A DNA stretch of 33,191 nt from CAZJRQ01 sp964548535 (GCA_964548535.1 CAZJRQ010000026.1:1-33191), one strand, 5' to 3'; counted from the first letter of the stretch, positions 24,558 through 33,018 are shown. Program-made: numbers and translations. Notes: generated from the letters alone by a model not told the origin.

Positions 24558-25571
24558 ATGAGCCGAAACTGCACTAGAATACTAAAAAACACACCAAGCA
24601 TAATCTCATCAGCCGCAATCGGCGGAAAAATGGAAAGCGAAGGTCCGCTCGGACAATATTTTGATAAAATAAATGAAGACCCATATATGTCAACCGACAC
24701 ATTTGAAAAGGGAGAAAGCCAACTTCAAAAACAAGCAATCATACACGCAATTCAAAAAGCAAGAATTCAAAATGAAGATATCGATGTGCTGTTTGGAGGT
24801 GATTTGCTCAACCAGTGTGTCGGCACAACCTATGGCATTAGGGATTTTGAAATACCCTTTCTCGGTATCTACGGCGCATGTTCAACAATGGCAGAGGGAC
24901 TCTTGCTATCATCAATTTTCATTGACGGAGGATATGCCGACAAAGCAATGGCAGTTACATCATCGCACTTTTGCACCGCTGAACGTCAATATCGATTTCC
25001 CCTCAACTACGGCGGACAAAGAACTCCCACCTCGCAATACACCGCAACGGCTGGAGGAGCATTGGTGGTTTCCGCAAAGGAAAACCCACCCTACGTACGT
25101 GGTTGTACAATAGGTAAAATCGTTGATATGGGTGTTACCGACGCAAACAATATGGGTGCAGCAATGGCACCAGCCGCTTTTGAAACGCTCTCCCAATTCT
25201 TCAAGGATACTAATCTTGAGCCGTCATACTTCGATGCAATAATCACAGGTGACTTAGGTAAAGTAGGCAGCAGAATACTCTGTGAGCTGTTTGAAAACAA
25301 AGGCATGAACATTCGTGATAACCATAAAGACTGCGGCATGATGCTATATTCTTTCGAGGAACAGGACGTTCACGCTGGTGCAAGCGGATGTGGTTGTGCC
25401 GGAAGTGTCTTGTGCGGATATCTTCTTCCGCAAATAAGAAGTGGCTCAATTAAAAATATTTTATTCGCCGCAACAGGAGCATTGCTTTCGCCAACAGCAA
25501 ATCAGCAGGGCGAAACAATCCCATCAATTTCACACGCTGTATGGATTTCTCATGATTCAGGAAAGCAATAA
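24558..25571 (+). CDS. spoVAD: Stage V sporulation protein AD
   Basis: The 337-residue protein has a thiolase-like fold and binds dipicolinic acid in the SpoVA uptake and release channel of the spore inner membrane. Signature stretches are GGKMESEGPLGQYFD, DVLFGGDLLNQCVGT, YGACSTMAEGL and HAGASGCGCAGSVLCGY. The length is normal. ATG 24558 follows ATGGAGGA. spoVAE begins 12 bases after its stop. The usual preceding gene spoVAC is not here; the space upstream is only 137 bases and queH lies beyond it. The protein implies that the organism makes endospores. Confidence 0.96.
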   Translation: MSRNCTRILKNTPSIISSAAIGGKMESEGPLGQYFDKINEDPYMSTDTFEKGESQLQKQAIIHAIQKARIQNEDIDVLFGGDLLNQCVGTTYGIRDFEIPFLGIYGACSTMAEGLLLSSIFIDGGYADKAMAVTSSHFCTAERQYRFPLNYGGQRTPTSQYTATAGGALVVSAKENPPYVRGCTIGKIVDMGVTDANNMGAAMAPAAFETLSQFFKDTNLEPSYFDAIITGDLGKVGSRILCELFENKGMNIRDNHKDCGMMLYSFEEQDVHAGASGCGCAGSVLCGYLLPQIRSGSIKNILFAATGALLSPTANQQGETIPSISHAVWISHDSGKQ

Positions 25572-25583
25572 GGAGGTAGCAAA

Positions 25584-25940
25584 ATGAACTTATTTTGGGC
25601 ATTTTTAGTCGGCGGAATTTTGTGCGCGATAGGTCAAATTTTAATAGATTTTACAAAAATAACTCCAGCAAGAATTCTAGTATCATACGTTGTTGCAGGT
25701 GTAGTGCTAGGTGCAATTGGAATTTACAAACCGCTTATTGACAAAGCTGGAGCGGGCGCAACCGTTCCATTAACTGGCTTTGGATATCTGCTCTCTCAAG
25801 GAGTAAAAAAAGCAGTTGATGAAAACGGATTTTTAGGCATCTTCACAGGTGGACTAACCGCTACATCTGCTGGAATTTGCGCCGCACTTATTTTCGGTTT
25901 TCTAGTCGCACTTTTTGCAAAAAGCACCCCAAAATATTAG
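25584..25940 (+). CDS. spoVAE: Stage V sporulation protein AE
   Basis: The 118-residue protein has four hydrophobic helices and corresponds to the SpoVAEb-type subunit of the dipicolinate channel. Conserved features are FLVGGILCAIGQILID, KAGAGATVPLTGFGYLLSQG and GFLGIFTGGLTATSAGI. It is expressed with spoVAD, with AAGGAGG 8 bases before its ATG. It acts in the forespore inner membrane. A terminator follows directly. Confidence 0.95.
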   Translation: MNLFWAFLVGGILCAIGQILIDFTKITPARILVSYVVAGVVLGAIGIYKPLIDKAGAGATVPLTGFGYLLSQGVKKAVDENGFLGIFTGGLTATSAGICAALIFGFLVALFAKSTPKY

Positions 25941-25950
25941 TCACTATATA

Positions 25951-25993
25951 AAAGCTATCTTGACAGAAATTTCTGGTAGGGATAGCTTTTTTA
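25951..25993 (+). terminator. Terminator after spoVAE
   Basis: AAAGCTATC (25951-25959) pairs with GATAGCTTT (25981-25989) and is followed by TTTT. The loop contains a second small palindrome, CAGAAATTTCTG. Confidence 0.8.
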
Positions 25994-26032
25994 TAATTAA
26001 AATACATAATGCAAAAAAACATGAAAATAAAC

Positions 26033-26108
26033 TTGACTTTATCCCTCAATAAGGGTATGATAATTATAGGATAAATTATCCTGAATTACTAGTCCGTTAT
26101 TTCGGACT
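26033..26108 (+). promoter_or_regulatory. Promoter, operator-like repeat and leader hairpin of the flavoprotein gene
   Basis: TTGACT (26033-26038), 17 bases and TATGAT (26056-26061) form the promoter. An inverted repeat GATAATT-N8-AATTATC (26059-26080) covers the -10 and likely start site. A leader hairpin AGTCCG-TTATTT-CGGACT lies at 26091-26108, just before the AAGGGG ribosome site. The pattern suggests repressor control. Confidence 0.6.
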
Positions 26109-26129
26109 TTCAGAAGGGGTGGATTCACC

Positions 26130-27509
26130 ATGACAAAAAAATACGACGTTATAATTGTAGGTTCTGGCGCTGCTGGAGTTTTCATGGCATACGAATTTGT
26201 TAAACTTAACAAAGACCTGAGTGTTTGCATTATTGACAAAGGCGGACCAATTTCAAAACGCAGCTGTCCTATCGACGGCAAAAAAATCACTGGCTGTATT
26301 AATTGTAAAACCTGTTCAATAATGCATGGCTTTGGCGGTGCTGGCGGAATGTCTGACGGAAAATATAACATCACCAATAATTTCGGCGGAAACCTGTATG
26401 ATTTTACTGGACGTGATGAGGCTCTTGAACTTATGAATTATGTTGATAAAATCAATCTAGAAATGGGCGGAGAAACCGCAAAACTTTACTCAACCGTTTC
26501 ATCATCTGTAAAGGCTGAGGCGCTGAAATATGACCTCCACCTGCTTGATGCTCAAGTAAGACATCTTGGAACAGACCGCAACCGCACTATTTTGCAAAAT
26601 ATTTATGATTACATAAAAGATGATATAGATATAAGATTTTTCGAAACAGTAACTGAGATAGATAAAAATGGCGAAACTTTCACAGTTACAACGGATAAAG
26701 ATACTTACGAATGCAATAAAACAGTAATCGCAGCAGGCAGAAGCGGTTCAAAATGGATTGCAGAAGTTTGCGATAAGTTTGAAATCAATAGACGTTCAAA
26801 TCGTGTTGATATAGGCGTTCGAGTAGAAATTCCAGCATCAATTTTCGAGCATATCACAAGCAAGGTTTATGAGAGCAAAATTGTTTATCGTACTAAAAAA
26901 TACGGCGACTTGGTTCGAACTTTCTGCATGAATCCTTACGGTTATGTGGTAAATGAGAACACCGACGGCATAGTAACCGCAAATGGACACAGCTATTCCA
27001 ACCCATCAATGCATACTGAAAACACTAACTTTGCACTGCTTGTTTCGAATAATTTTTCTGAACCATTTAAAGATTCAAACGCTTACGGCGAGTCAATTGC
27101 AAGACTTTCTAATATGCTAGGCGGTGGAGTTTTAGTACAACGTTTCGGCGATTTAGTAGCTGGCAGACGTACAAATGAACACAGATTTGAACAAATTTTT
27201 CTTAATCCCACGCTAAAGGCAACACCTGGCGATTTAAGCTTGGTTATCCCAAAACGTCAGCTTGATGATATAATCGAAATGATTTATGCGCTTGACAAAA
27301 TCGCACCAGGCATGGCAAATGATGACACTCTGCTGTACGGTGTCGAGGTTAAATTTTATAATTCAAAGGTCGACGTTGATAATAACCTCGAAACTTCAGT
27401 CAAGGGACTATACATTCTCGGCGACGGTTCAGGAGTTACGCATTCGCTGTCACAAGCTGCGGCTTCTGGAGTGTATACGGCTCGCGTCATAGCGCAGACA
27501 GCAAATTAA
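26130..27509 (+). CDS. FAD-dependent dehydrogenase, COG2509-like
   Basis: The 459-residue protein starts with a dinucleotide-binding Rossmann motif, YDVIIVGSGAAGVFMAYEF (5-23), and ends with the second FAD contact GLYILGDGSGVTHSLSQAAASG. Between them is a Cys cluster (CPIDGKKITGCINCKTCS, about 46-63) that could bind metal or form disulfides, followed by GFGGAGGMSDGKYN. It resembles the uncharacterised FAD-dependent dehydrogenases of COG2509, whose substrate is unknown. The gene is single, between terminators, with a promoter that carries an operator-like inverted repeat. The translation start ATG 26130 has AAGGGG upstream. Confidence 0.85.
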   Translation: MTKKYDVIIVGSGAAGVFMAYEFVKLNKDLSVCIIDKGGPISKRSCPIDGKKITGCINCKTCSIMHGFGGAGGMSDGKYNITNNFGGNLYDFTGRDEALELMNYVDKINLEMGGETAKLYSTVSSSVKAEALKYDLHLLDAQVRHLGTDRNRTILQNIYDYIKDDIDIRFFETVTEIDKNGETFTVTTDKDTYECNKTVIAAGRSGSKWIAEVCDKFEINRRSNRVDIGVRVEIPASIFEHITSKVYESKIVYRTKKYGDLVRTFCMNPYGYVVNENTDGIVTANGHSYSNPSMHTENTNFALLVSNNFSEPFKDSNAYGESIARLSNMLGGGVLVQRFGDLVAGRRTNEHRFEQIFLNPTLKATPGDLSLVIPKRQLDDIIEMIYALDKIAPGMANDDTLLYGVEVKFYNSKVDVDNNLETSVKGLYILGDGSGVTHSLSQAAASGVYTARVIAQTAN

Positions 27510-27560
27510 CGTAATCTTTCGTACCGCCAACCTCAAATACGCGCGAGTTCTGCAAGAATT

Positions 27561-27596
27561 AAAGCGACTAAGAAAAAATCTTAGTCGCTTTATTTT
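27561..27596 (+). terminator. Bidirectional terminator between convergent genes
   Basis: AAAGCGACTAAGA (27561-27573) and TCTTAGTCGCTTT (27579-27591) form a perfect 13-bp stem. It lies between the flavoprotein gene and the YibE/F gene. Confidence 0.88.
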
Positions 27597-28773
27597 ATGC
27601 CTTAGTTTTTTTAAATCCCTTAAAATCAGTAAGCGCAAATGCCGAAAGCATAACAGTAATCGGAATCGACAAAACTACTGCAATCGAACCTGATAAGCCC
27701 CTGATAATCTCAACCACAATGTGATCAATATTAATCATCTGTGTGTATTGCATTTCATACATGTAATAAATCACAAAAAGATTAATTGAACCTCCTGCAA
27801 AAGCAAGTATAAGAGTGTTTGTCATTGTTCCCATAATATCACGGCCGATGTTAAAGCCTGACTTAATTAACTCCGTTTTTTTTAGACTTGGGTTGACCTC
27901 TTTCATCTCAAATAAGGCGGACGAAAGTGAAATCGATGTGTCCATTATTGCTCCTAATGACGAAAATAATATTCCTGCAAAAAGCATTTGGTGCATCTTA
28001 AGTGGAGTGTCGAGCGACAAAAACATCAAATCTTGAGCCTCAACAGTATTCAGAGTTGATATACCTGACGTAGTACCAGCTATCATTGAAATAATTCCCG
28101 AAAGTGACGTGCATAACACACAACTCAAAATTGCAACCGCACTCTTTTTACTTAAGCCATTAAGCGAAACAAGCGTTATCACAGTTATAATCAACGATAC
28201 AATAGATGCCGATAATACTGGATTTGCCCCACGAATAACCATTGGCACAAACATGAAAATTATAGATGCCAAAGTAATAGCAAGTGAGAAAAGTGAGCGA
28301 ACACCCTTTTTTCTTCCAAAAGCTAGTACAACTGCTGCAAAAAGCACAGCCAAAAAGTATATTGTTTTTTCTCGGCTGTATCCCACTATAGTTGTGTAAA
28401 CAAAATCGTCATAGCTTGATATAACCATAATAGTGCCAACCTTCGCAGGACAATTTTGCAATCGTTCAACAAAATTCTTGGCAACAACAGTCTCTCCCTT
28501 ATGCTCACCTGTTGTAATAACCATTGTTAAATCCTGTCTGCCTATCTGTACCGCAGGGAAATCTGGATCAGGCGCTAGAGTATCGTTTTCAACCGCGACA
28601 ACCCTTGCCTTTTCATAAACGTTGCCAGATTCAGTATCAGCAGGTCGCTGATACTCAAGAGTTGAATTAAATATATACAAAAATATAATATAAATGACTA
28701 CCAGCAATATGCTTGCAACTTTTTTCACGTCAGTTTTTTTATTTGTGGCAATTTCTTTTTTATCCCTCGACAT
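27595..28773 (-). CDS. YibE/F-family multi-pass membrane protein
   Basis: The 392-residue protein has one N-terminal helix (about 20-38), an extracytoplasmic domain of about 90 residues (including GEHKGETVVAKNF) and then about seven helices. The family signatures are DTSISLSSALFEM and NIGRDIMGTMTNTLILAFAG. YibE/F proteins are probably transporters, but no substrate is established. ATG 28773 is preceded by a moderate AGGCAG. A short open frame at 28786-28887 lies just upstream on the same strand. No cofactor or partner gene is evident. Confidence 0.9.
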   Translation of the reverse strand: MSRDKKEIATNKKTDVKKVASILLVVIYIIFLYIFNSTLEYQRPADTESGNVYEKARVVAVENDTLAPDPDFPAVQIGRQDLTMVITTGEHKGETVVAKNFVERLQNCPAKVGTIMVISSYDDFVYTTIVGYSREKTIYFLAVLFAAVVLAFGRKKGVRSLFSLAITLASIIFMFVPMVIRGANPVLSASIVSLIITVITLVSLNGLSKKSAVAILSCVLCTSLSGIISMIAGTTSGISTLNTVEAQDLMFLSLDTPLKMHQMLFAGILFSSLGAIMDTSISLSSALFEMKEVNPSLKKTELIKSGFNIGRDIMGTMTNTLILAFAGGSINLFVIYYMYEMQYTQMINIDHIVVEIIRGLSGSIAVVLSIPITVMLSAFALTDFKGFKKTKA

Positions 28774-28785
28774 ATTAAAATCTGC

Positions 28786-28887
28786 CTATGCCAAAATCTC
28801 AGGCAAAGGCTCGACCCACCTTTCAAAGTCATATTTTACAATAATTCTCTCACCATGCTTAAAAACAAATAATAAGGCAGTTTCCAT
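28786..28887 (-). CDS. Possible 33-residue small protein upstream of the YibE/F gene
   Basis: An ATG inside the loop of the preceding terminator opens a frame of 33 codons, beginning METALLFVFKHGERIIVKYD and ending WVEPLPEILA, 12 bases before the YibE/F start. The peptide looks protein-like (hydrophobic start, charged middle), but it has no clear ribosome site and no recognised family. It may be a leader peptide, a fragment or chance. Confidence 0.25.
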   Translation of the reverse strand: METALLFVFKHGERIIVKYDFERWVEPLPEILA

Positions 28888-28901
28888 TTTTGGAAACTGC
28901 C
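28861..28901 (-). terminator. Terminator after the phosphatase gene
   Basis: GGCAGTTTCC (28876-28885) and GGAAACTGCC (28892-28901) form a perfect 10-bp stem, followed on the minus strand by TTATTATTTGTTTTT. Confidence 0.88.
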
Positions 28902-28923
28902 CTAATTATTATTATATTAGGGA

Positions 28924-30921
28924 TTAAGCATTTTGAATAAATCCAATGATAATTAGGAAATCTTCAACATCAACTACTTTATCAAGATTAACGTCACCCT
29001 TAGGGCCAGCTGTCTGATAGTAGTTAAGTGCAATTGACAGATCAGCTAGAGTAATAACTCCGTCTTCATTTAGATCAGCACCTGATTTATATGTGTAAAT
29101 ATTAGTGATTACTGTATCATTTTCAATAATTGCAGTTACGTCAATTGAGTTGTTTTCATCTATTGATGTAACTGTCTGAGAATTAATTAGCTTGATTGTT
29201 GTATCGCCAGCCTTAGCATCGTCCTTAATTTTGAAAACGAATTTAAGTGCATCAACTGTACTTTCAGATGTAATTGCAGAATCAATACCGATAATAGCAG
29301 TAGCCACACCGTCCTTAGCGTCTGATGAATTTACCAAAACACCATTAAGCTCAGACTCAACACCAACAAATTCAAGAACGTCCTCGTCATACTCAACTTC
29401 AGCCTTAAAAGCGTTAGCATTTACAAGACGATCATAGCTTACTGTGTAATCAACAGTTTCAACATCATCAGCTACAACTTCTTCTGGACCGTCAATTCCT
29501 GAAACAGCAGAACGCTTAATTGTAAATGTATCATATAGATATTTTTCAGTTGTAATTTCATCAATGTCAGTGTCGTATTTAAACATCCAGCAATTAACTG
29601 TAATTTCAGTAGGAGAAACTTCAAGTTCAACAATAACCTGCTCCTTATTAACATCACTGCCAGTATCAGTTGAATTTACGTCTAGGAATGAATAGTTAGT
29701 AGTTAGAGGATCCCCTTCACCTACTGTGTAATTTATCTTGCTGTACCATTTAAGTCCACCAGCATGACCGCCTACCATGTAAAGAGGAGCGTTTGATGGG
29801 TTTTCAATCTTGCCGTCAACATCAGCTGTTGCCCCAGCATTTTCACCATTTGCATTTACGAAACCTCTTGAATAAACGTGGTCATGTCCTTGAAGAACCA
29901 TGTCTACATCAAGCTCAGCGAAGATAGGAGACCAGTATTTACGAGCCTCAACTATATCACTATCAGTAATATGTGATGCACCAGTGTAAATTGATTTATG
30001 GAAACCAACTGATACCCACTGTCCACGAGCCTTAGCATCGTTAACGCACTCTGTTAGGTACTCTTTCTGCTTAGCACGAGCAGTAGCGTCAGACTTTGCA
30101 GCCTCAAGATTAAGAGTAATAAAAGTTAGTGAGCCGTAATCGTATGAATACACGATTTTACCAGCCTCTTCACCAGCCTCAGCAGGAGCATTAATATGGC
30201 TGTTCATAGTATTGTTATCATGGTTACCCTGAGTAACTGAAAGAAGTAGATTTGAGAACATATCCTGACCGCCAGCAGCAAACTTACCGCTATTATTAAA
30301 TAGATACTCCCACTGATCTTCATTAGTTGCCTTGTCAGTAACATCACCAGCAATATAAACATAATCAGGATTCATACTGTTTACTTCAGCAAGAGTAGCA
30401 CCAAGTGCCTTTGCAGTAGTTCCATTTGAAACCTGAGTATCAGCCAAATAGACAAACTTGAATGACTCATTGCTGCCAGACTCTAGAGCAGTCTTAAATT
30501 TACCAGTCTGTGTGTTCTCACCGTAACCAACTTTGTATTCATAAGTTGTGTTAGGCTCAAGACCATTTACTGCAATGCTGTGGAAATACTTGTTCGCTGA
30601 ACCTTGATTAATGTCACCTTCAAAAGTGAAAGTGTCAGTTTCGCCCTGCTTGTTAAGCACAATTTGAGTTCTAGCAGGCACTAATGTTGTGTATGTAACA
30701 TTAACCTGAGTTGAAGGGTCATCACCCATGTGAACATTGTACTGCTTTGGTACCTTGTTTGGATTTGAATAACCATCATCATTCACTGCATCAGCTAATG
30801 CAGAAATTCCTGCTGTATCAACAAGAGATTCAGCTGTTACAGTTGTTGGCATCATACCTGCAAACATTGTGATAGACATAGCACCAGCGCATAGTGTTGA
30901 CAAAATTCTGTTGCGATTCAT
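28924..30921 (-). CDS. Secreted purple-acid-phosphatase-like enzyme with cohesin-like and dockerin modules
   Basis: The 665-residue exported protein is built as follows: a signal peptide (about 1-30); a fibronectin-like N-terminal domain of purple acid phosphatases (about 70-145); a metallophosphoesterase core; a cohesin-like beta-sandwich (about 487-605); and a dockerin type I (612-665) with two calcium loops. The core has Asp161 (YLADTQ), Asp193 (GDVTD), GNHD at 232-235, His308 (GFHKS) and GHDHVYSR at 345-352. The dockerin loops are DLNEDGVITLADL and DVNLDKVVDVEDF. The core should hydrolyse phosphate esters, with two metal ions. The dockerin implies attachment to a cohesin on a surface complex. 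GGAGGA lies 8 bases before the ATG. The gene for a surface-anchored cohesin-like protein lies immediately upstream on the same strand. Confidence 0.88.
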   Translation of the reverse strand: MNRNRILSTLCAGAMSITMFAGMMPTTVTAESLVDTAGISALADAVNDDGYSNPNKVPKQYNVHMGDDPSTQVNVTYTTLVPARTQIVLNKQGETDTFTFEGDINQGSANKYFHSIAVNGLEPNTTYEYKVGYGENTQTGKFKTALESGSNESFKFVYLADTQVSNGTTAKALGATLAEVNSMNPDYVYIAGDVTDKATNEDQWEYLFNNSGKFAAGGQDMFSNLLLSVTQGNHDNNTMNSHINAPAEAGEEAGKIVYSYDYGSLTFITLNLEAAKSDATARAKQKEYLTECVNDAKARGQWVSVGFHKSIYTGASHITDSDIVEARKYWSPIFAELDVDMVLQGHDHVYSRGFVNANGENAGATADVDGKIENPSNAPLYMVGGHAGGLKWYSKINYTVGEGDPLTTNYSFLDVNSTDTGSDVNKEQVIVELEVSPTEITVNCWMFKYDTDIDEITTEKYLYDTFTIKRSAVSGIDGPEEVVADDVETVDYTVSYDRLVNANAFKAEVEYDEDVLEFVGVESELNGVLVNSSDAKDGVATAIIGIDSAITSESTVDALKFVFKIKDDAKAGDTTIKLINSQTVTSIDENNSIDVTAIIENDTVITNIYTYKSGADLNEDGVITLADLSIALNYYQTAGPKGDVNLDKVVDVEDFLIIIGFIQNA

Positions 30922-31104
30922 ATTTTTTCCTCCTAAATTAAACGCGTCCTTTTTTCGGACTTCTACCTTTTATATAACAAATAGCCAAATCCGACGTTTA
31001 ATCCCAAACTAACAAAAAGCAGAATTAATTTATTAATACGAATTTCTACCCTTGTCCGAATCGACTATTGCTACTCATAAAAATTTCAGTATCGCAAATA
31101 TATT

Positions 31105-31881
31105 TTACTTCTTTTTCTTTACTGCTAAAACTGCGCCAGTTAAAACAAATCCAACCGCTACAATAGCGCCAGCAGCACGACCAGTGCTAGGGTTGTCATC
31201 TTTAGCGCTAGATGATGTGCTAGTAGTGCTAGCAGATTTACTTGATGTACTATTAGAGTTACTGCTTGATGAACCCCCATTATTATCTACTGTAGAGCTA
31301 GTTGAAGAATTATTTTCGCCCTGTGATGAATTACTTGTTGCACTAGATTGATTATCTGAAGAATCAGAATCCTTAGAATCAGTTGGTTCAGGTAACGAAT
31401 CAATCGAACTATCACTGCCATCACGATATATATTTACAACATGACGTGGCTCTGATACATCTTTATTAACTTTATTTTGGTCATCATAAGTATAAATCTT
31501 TAAACTTTCCAAAACTATGCTTGTATTTTCTTCGCCAGAGTATTCAATTTCTAAAGTAACAGTAATATCATCGCTATAGCTGTTTCCAGAATTGAACAAA
31601 CCAAACCAAACAAGACCTCTTGCCTCTTTAGGTCCAACTGTCGAGCCTTTTTCACTGTACGATACCGACTTAATATCCACACCGTCAGCGCACTGCACTC
31701 CAAACTCAAAGCCAGCATATGCAGAATCTTTACTCACCACATACTCAACCTCAAATATTGTCTGATCACTAGTCAACTTAACATTTTCAGTGTAGCTTGA
31801 TATGTCCGCCTGAACAAATATACTAGACATATTTATAAAAACGACTACCGCGACTAAAAATGAAATAAGACCTTTTTTCAA
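31105..31881 (-). CDS. Surface-anchored cohesin-like protein
   Basis: The 258-residue protein has a signal peptide ending about VQA, then one beta-sandwich of about 120 residues with cohesin-like spacing (GFEFGVQCADGVDIKSV, GLVWFGLFNSGNSY, DDITVTLEIEY). A Ser/Asn/Thr-rich linker of about 85 residues follows. It ends with NPSTG, a hydrophobic helix and KKKK, a sortase-type wall-anchor layout. I infer that it displays a protein-binding module on the cell surface, and the dockerin enzyme encoded next to it is a natural candidate ligand. The cohesin assignment rests on pattern only; a carbohydrate-binding fold is the alternative. TTG 31881 is chosen because GAGGTG lies 6 bases upstream; the GTG at 31890 is part of that ribosome site. 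Confidence 0.7.
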   Translation of the reverse strand: MKKGLISFLVAVVVFINMSSIFVQADISSYTENVKLTSDQTIFEVEYVVSKDSAYAGFEFGVQCADGVDIKSVSYSEKGSTVGPKEARGLVWFGLFNSGNSYSDDITVTLEIEYSGEENTSIVLESLKIYTYDDQNKVNKDVSEPRHVVNIYRDGSDSSIDSLPEPTDSKDSDSSDNQSSATSNSSQGENNSSTSSTVDNNGGSSSSNSNSTSSKSASTTSTSSSAKDDNPSTGRAAGAIVAVGFVLTGAVLAVKKKK

Positions 31882-31890
31882 AATAAACAC

Positions 31891-32195
31891 CTCAATCTTT
31901 CTAATTACTATACTGAATAGTATATCAGACCAATGTAAATTTAAAAGTCCTAGAAATGTAATACGATAGTTAAGTTTTCATAAAACTAACACATTACAAT
32001 AAATAACTGAATAAAATACATCTAATACTAATTACCCTGAAATAATAGGAATTAGCTAGTTTTCAGTGATTGTAATTTTCCGCCTGTTATTACTAAAAAT
32101 TCATTAAAATAAAATAGACGTAAAGAAACCGTAATTTTTAACAACTCTACTAATTTCTAAGTCGACATGTACACAAAAACGGTGTATTATTCAAA
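31891..32195. other. Intergenic stretch without a gene
   Basis: About 300 bases of AT-rich sequence upstream of the cohesin-like gene. The only structure I see is a small inverted repeat ATACT-GAAT-AGTAT near 31908-31921, close to where a minus-strand promoter would lie. I cannot fix -35 and -10 boxes with confidence. Confidence 0.4.
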
Positions 32196-32248
32196 GAGAA
32201 AAAATAAAAACCCAAGCAAGATTATCAATAGATATCTAACTTGAGTTT
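32196..32248 (-). terminator. Terminator after the isochorismatase-family gene
   Basis: AAACCCAAG (from 32208) pairs with CTTGAGTTT (ending 32248) in a long imperfect stem, followed on the minus strand by TTTTTATTTTTTC. Confidence 0.7.
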
Positions 32249-32290
32249 ATAATAATATACTTTTATCAATCAACAATATACAGACAAAAC

Positions 32291-32830
32291 TTATCCAATA
32301 TATTGTTGAGTAGTAATAACTTTTGCAAACATTCCAGAAAGCGCGGACATAAATGCCATTTGCACACATGCAGCAGACACCTTAGTTCCATCAAACTCCA
32401 AATCCTTTGTAGCACAAGCATCAGAAACAAGTGTTACAGGCAGTCCAAAATCTTTTGCAGCACGAACTGTTGTATCAATGCACATGTGTGTCATCATTCC
32501 ACAAACAACTAGTTCAGTTATTTGGCTTTGCTGTATAATCTCGTACAAATTGGTCTTATGAAAACTATTAGGAAAATGCTTAATCACCAAATGTTCACCA
32601 GCTTGCGGAGTTAGTTTAGCGTGAATATTGACGCCATCAGTATCAGGAATAAAGAATTTTGCACCCTCACTCTCATTGATATGCTGTACATAAATAATAG
32701 GAAAATTATTTTTACGAAATAAATCGCGCAATTCTACTGCGTTAGTAAGGGCAGCTTCTGGGTTAACAAGTTCAGCCTTGCCTCCTGAAAAATAATCATT
32801 TTGAATGTCAATAATCAACAACGCTTTCAT
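32291..32830 (-). CDS. Isochorismatase-family cysteine hydrolase
   Basis: The 179-residue cytoplasmic hydrolase carries the catalytic triad of the family: Asp8 in LLIIDIQNDYF, Lys84 in LVIKHFPNSF and Cys117 in VCGMMTHMCIDTTVRAA. The cis-peptide before the Cys loop is conserved. Family members include nicotinamidases, isochorismatases and N-carbamoyl amidases; the sequence does not decide between them. The metal-binding DxH of nicotinamidase is not evident, so an amidase or unknown substrate is more likely. ATG 32830 is preceded by AAAGAGA. It lies alone between a terminator and the tRNA array. Confidence 0.9.
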   Translation of the reverse strand: MKALLIIDIQNDYFSGGKAELVNPEAALTNAVELRDLFRKNNFPIIYVQHINESEGAKFFIPDTDGVNIHAKLTPQAGEHLVIKHFPNSFHKTNLYEIIQQSQITELVVCGMMTHMCIDTTVRAAKDFGLPVTLVSDACATKDLEFDGTKVSAACVQMAFMSALSGMFAKVITTQQYIG

Positions 32831-32884
32831 AAAATCATCTCTTTCTAAATACGTTCACCTAATCCACTTAAGTTAATATACAAA

Positions 32885-32920
32885 AAACGAACTCTTTACA
32901 AATCTGAAAAGAGTTCGTTT
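32885..32920 (-). terminator. Terminator of the tRNA array
   Basis: AAACGAACTCTTT (32885-32897) and AAAGAGTTCGTTT (32908-32920) form a perfect 13-bp stem with T residues following on the minus strand. Confidence 0.88.
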
Positions 32921-32929
32921 AATACATTT

Positions 32930-33005
32930 TGGAGCGGATTACGAGGCTCGAACTCGCTACCTCCACCTTGGCAAGGTGGCGCTCTACCAGATGAGCTAAA
33001 TCCGC
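32930..33005 (-). tRNA. tRNA-Gly (anticodon GCC)
   Basis: A 76-base cloverleaf with CCA encoded. Acceptor GCGGATT pairs with AATCCGC, the anticodon loop reads TTGCCAA and the T-arm is GAGTTCGAGCCTC. It is last in an Asp-Phe-Gly array. Confidence 0.97.
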
Positions 33006-33018
33006 ATAATAAAAAAAT

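Noticed and set aside
26059..26080. A Fur or PerR box before the flavoprotein gene
   Set aside because: The arms are right in composition, but the 7-8-7 spacing does not fit the 7-1-7 or 9-1-9 patterns, so I call it only an operator-like repeat.
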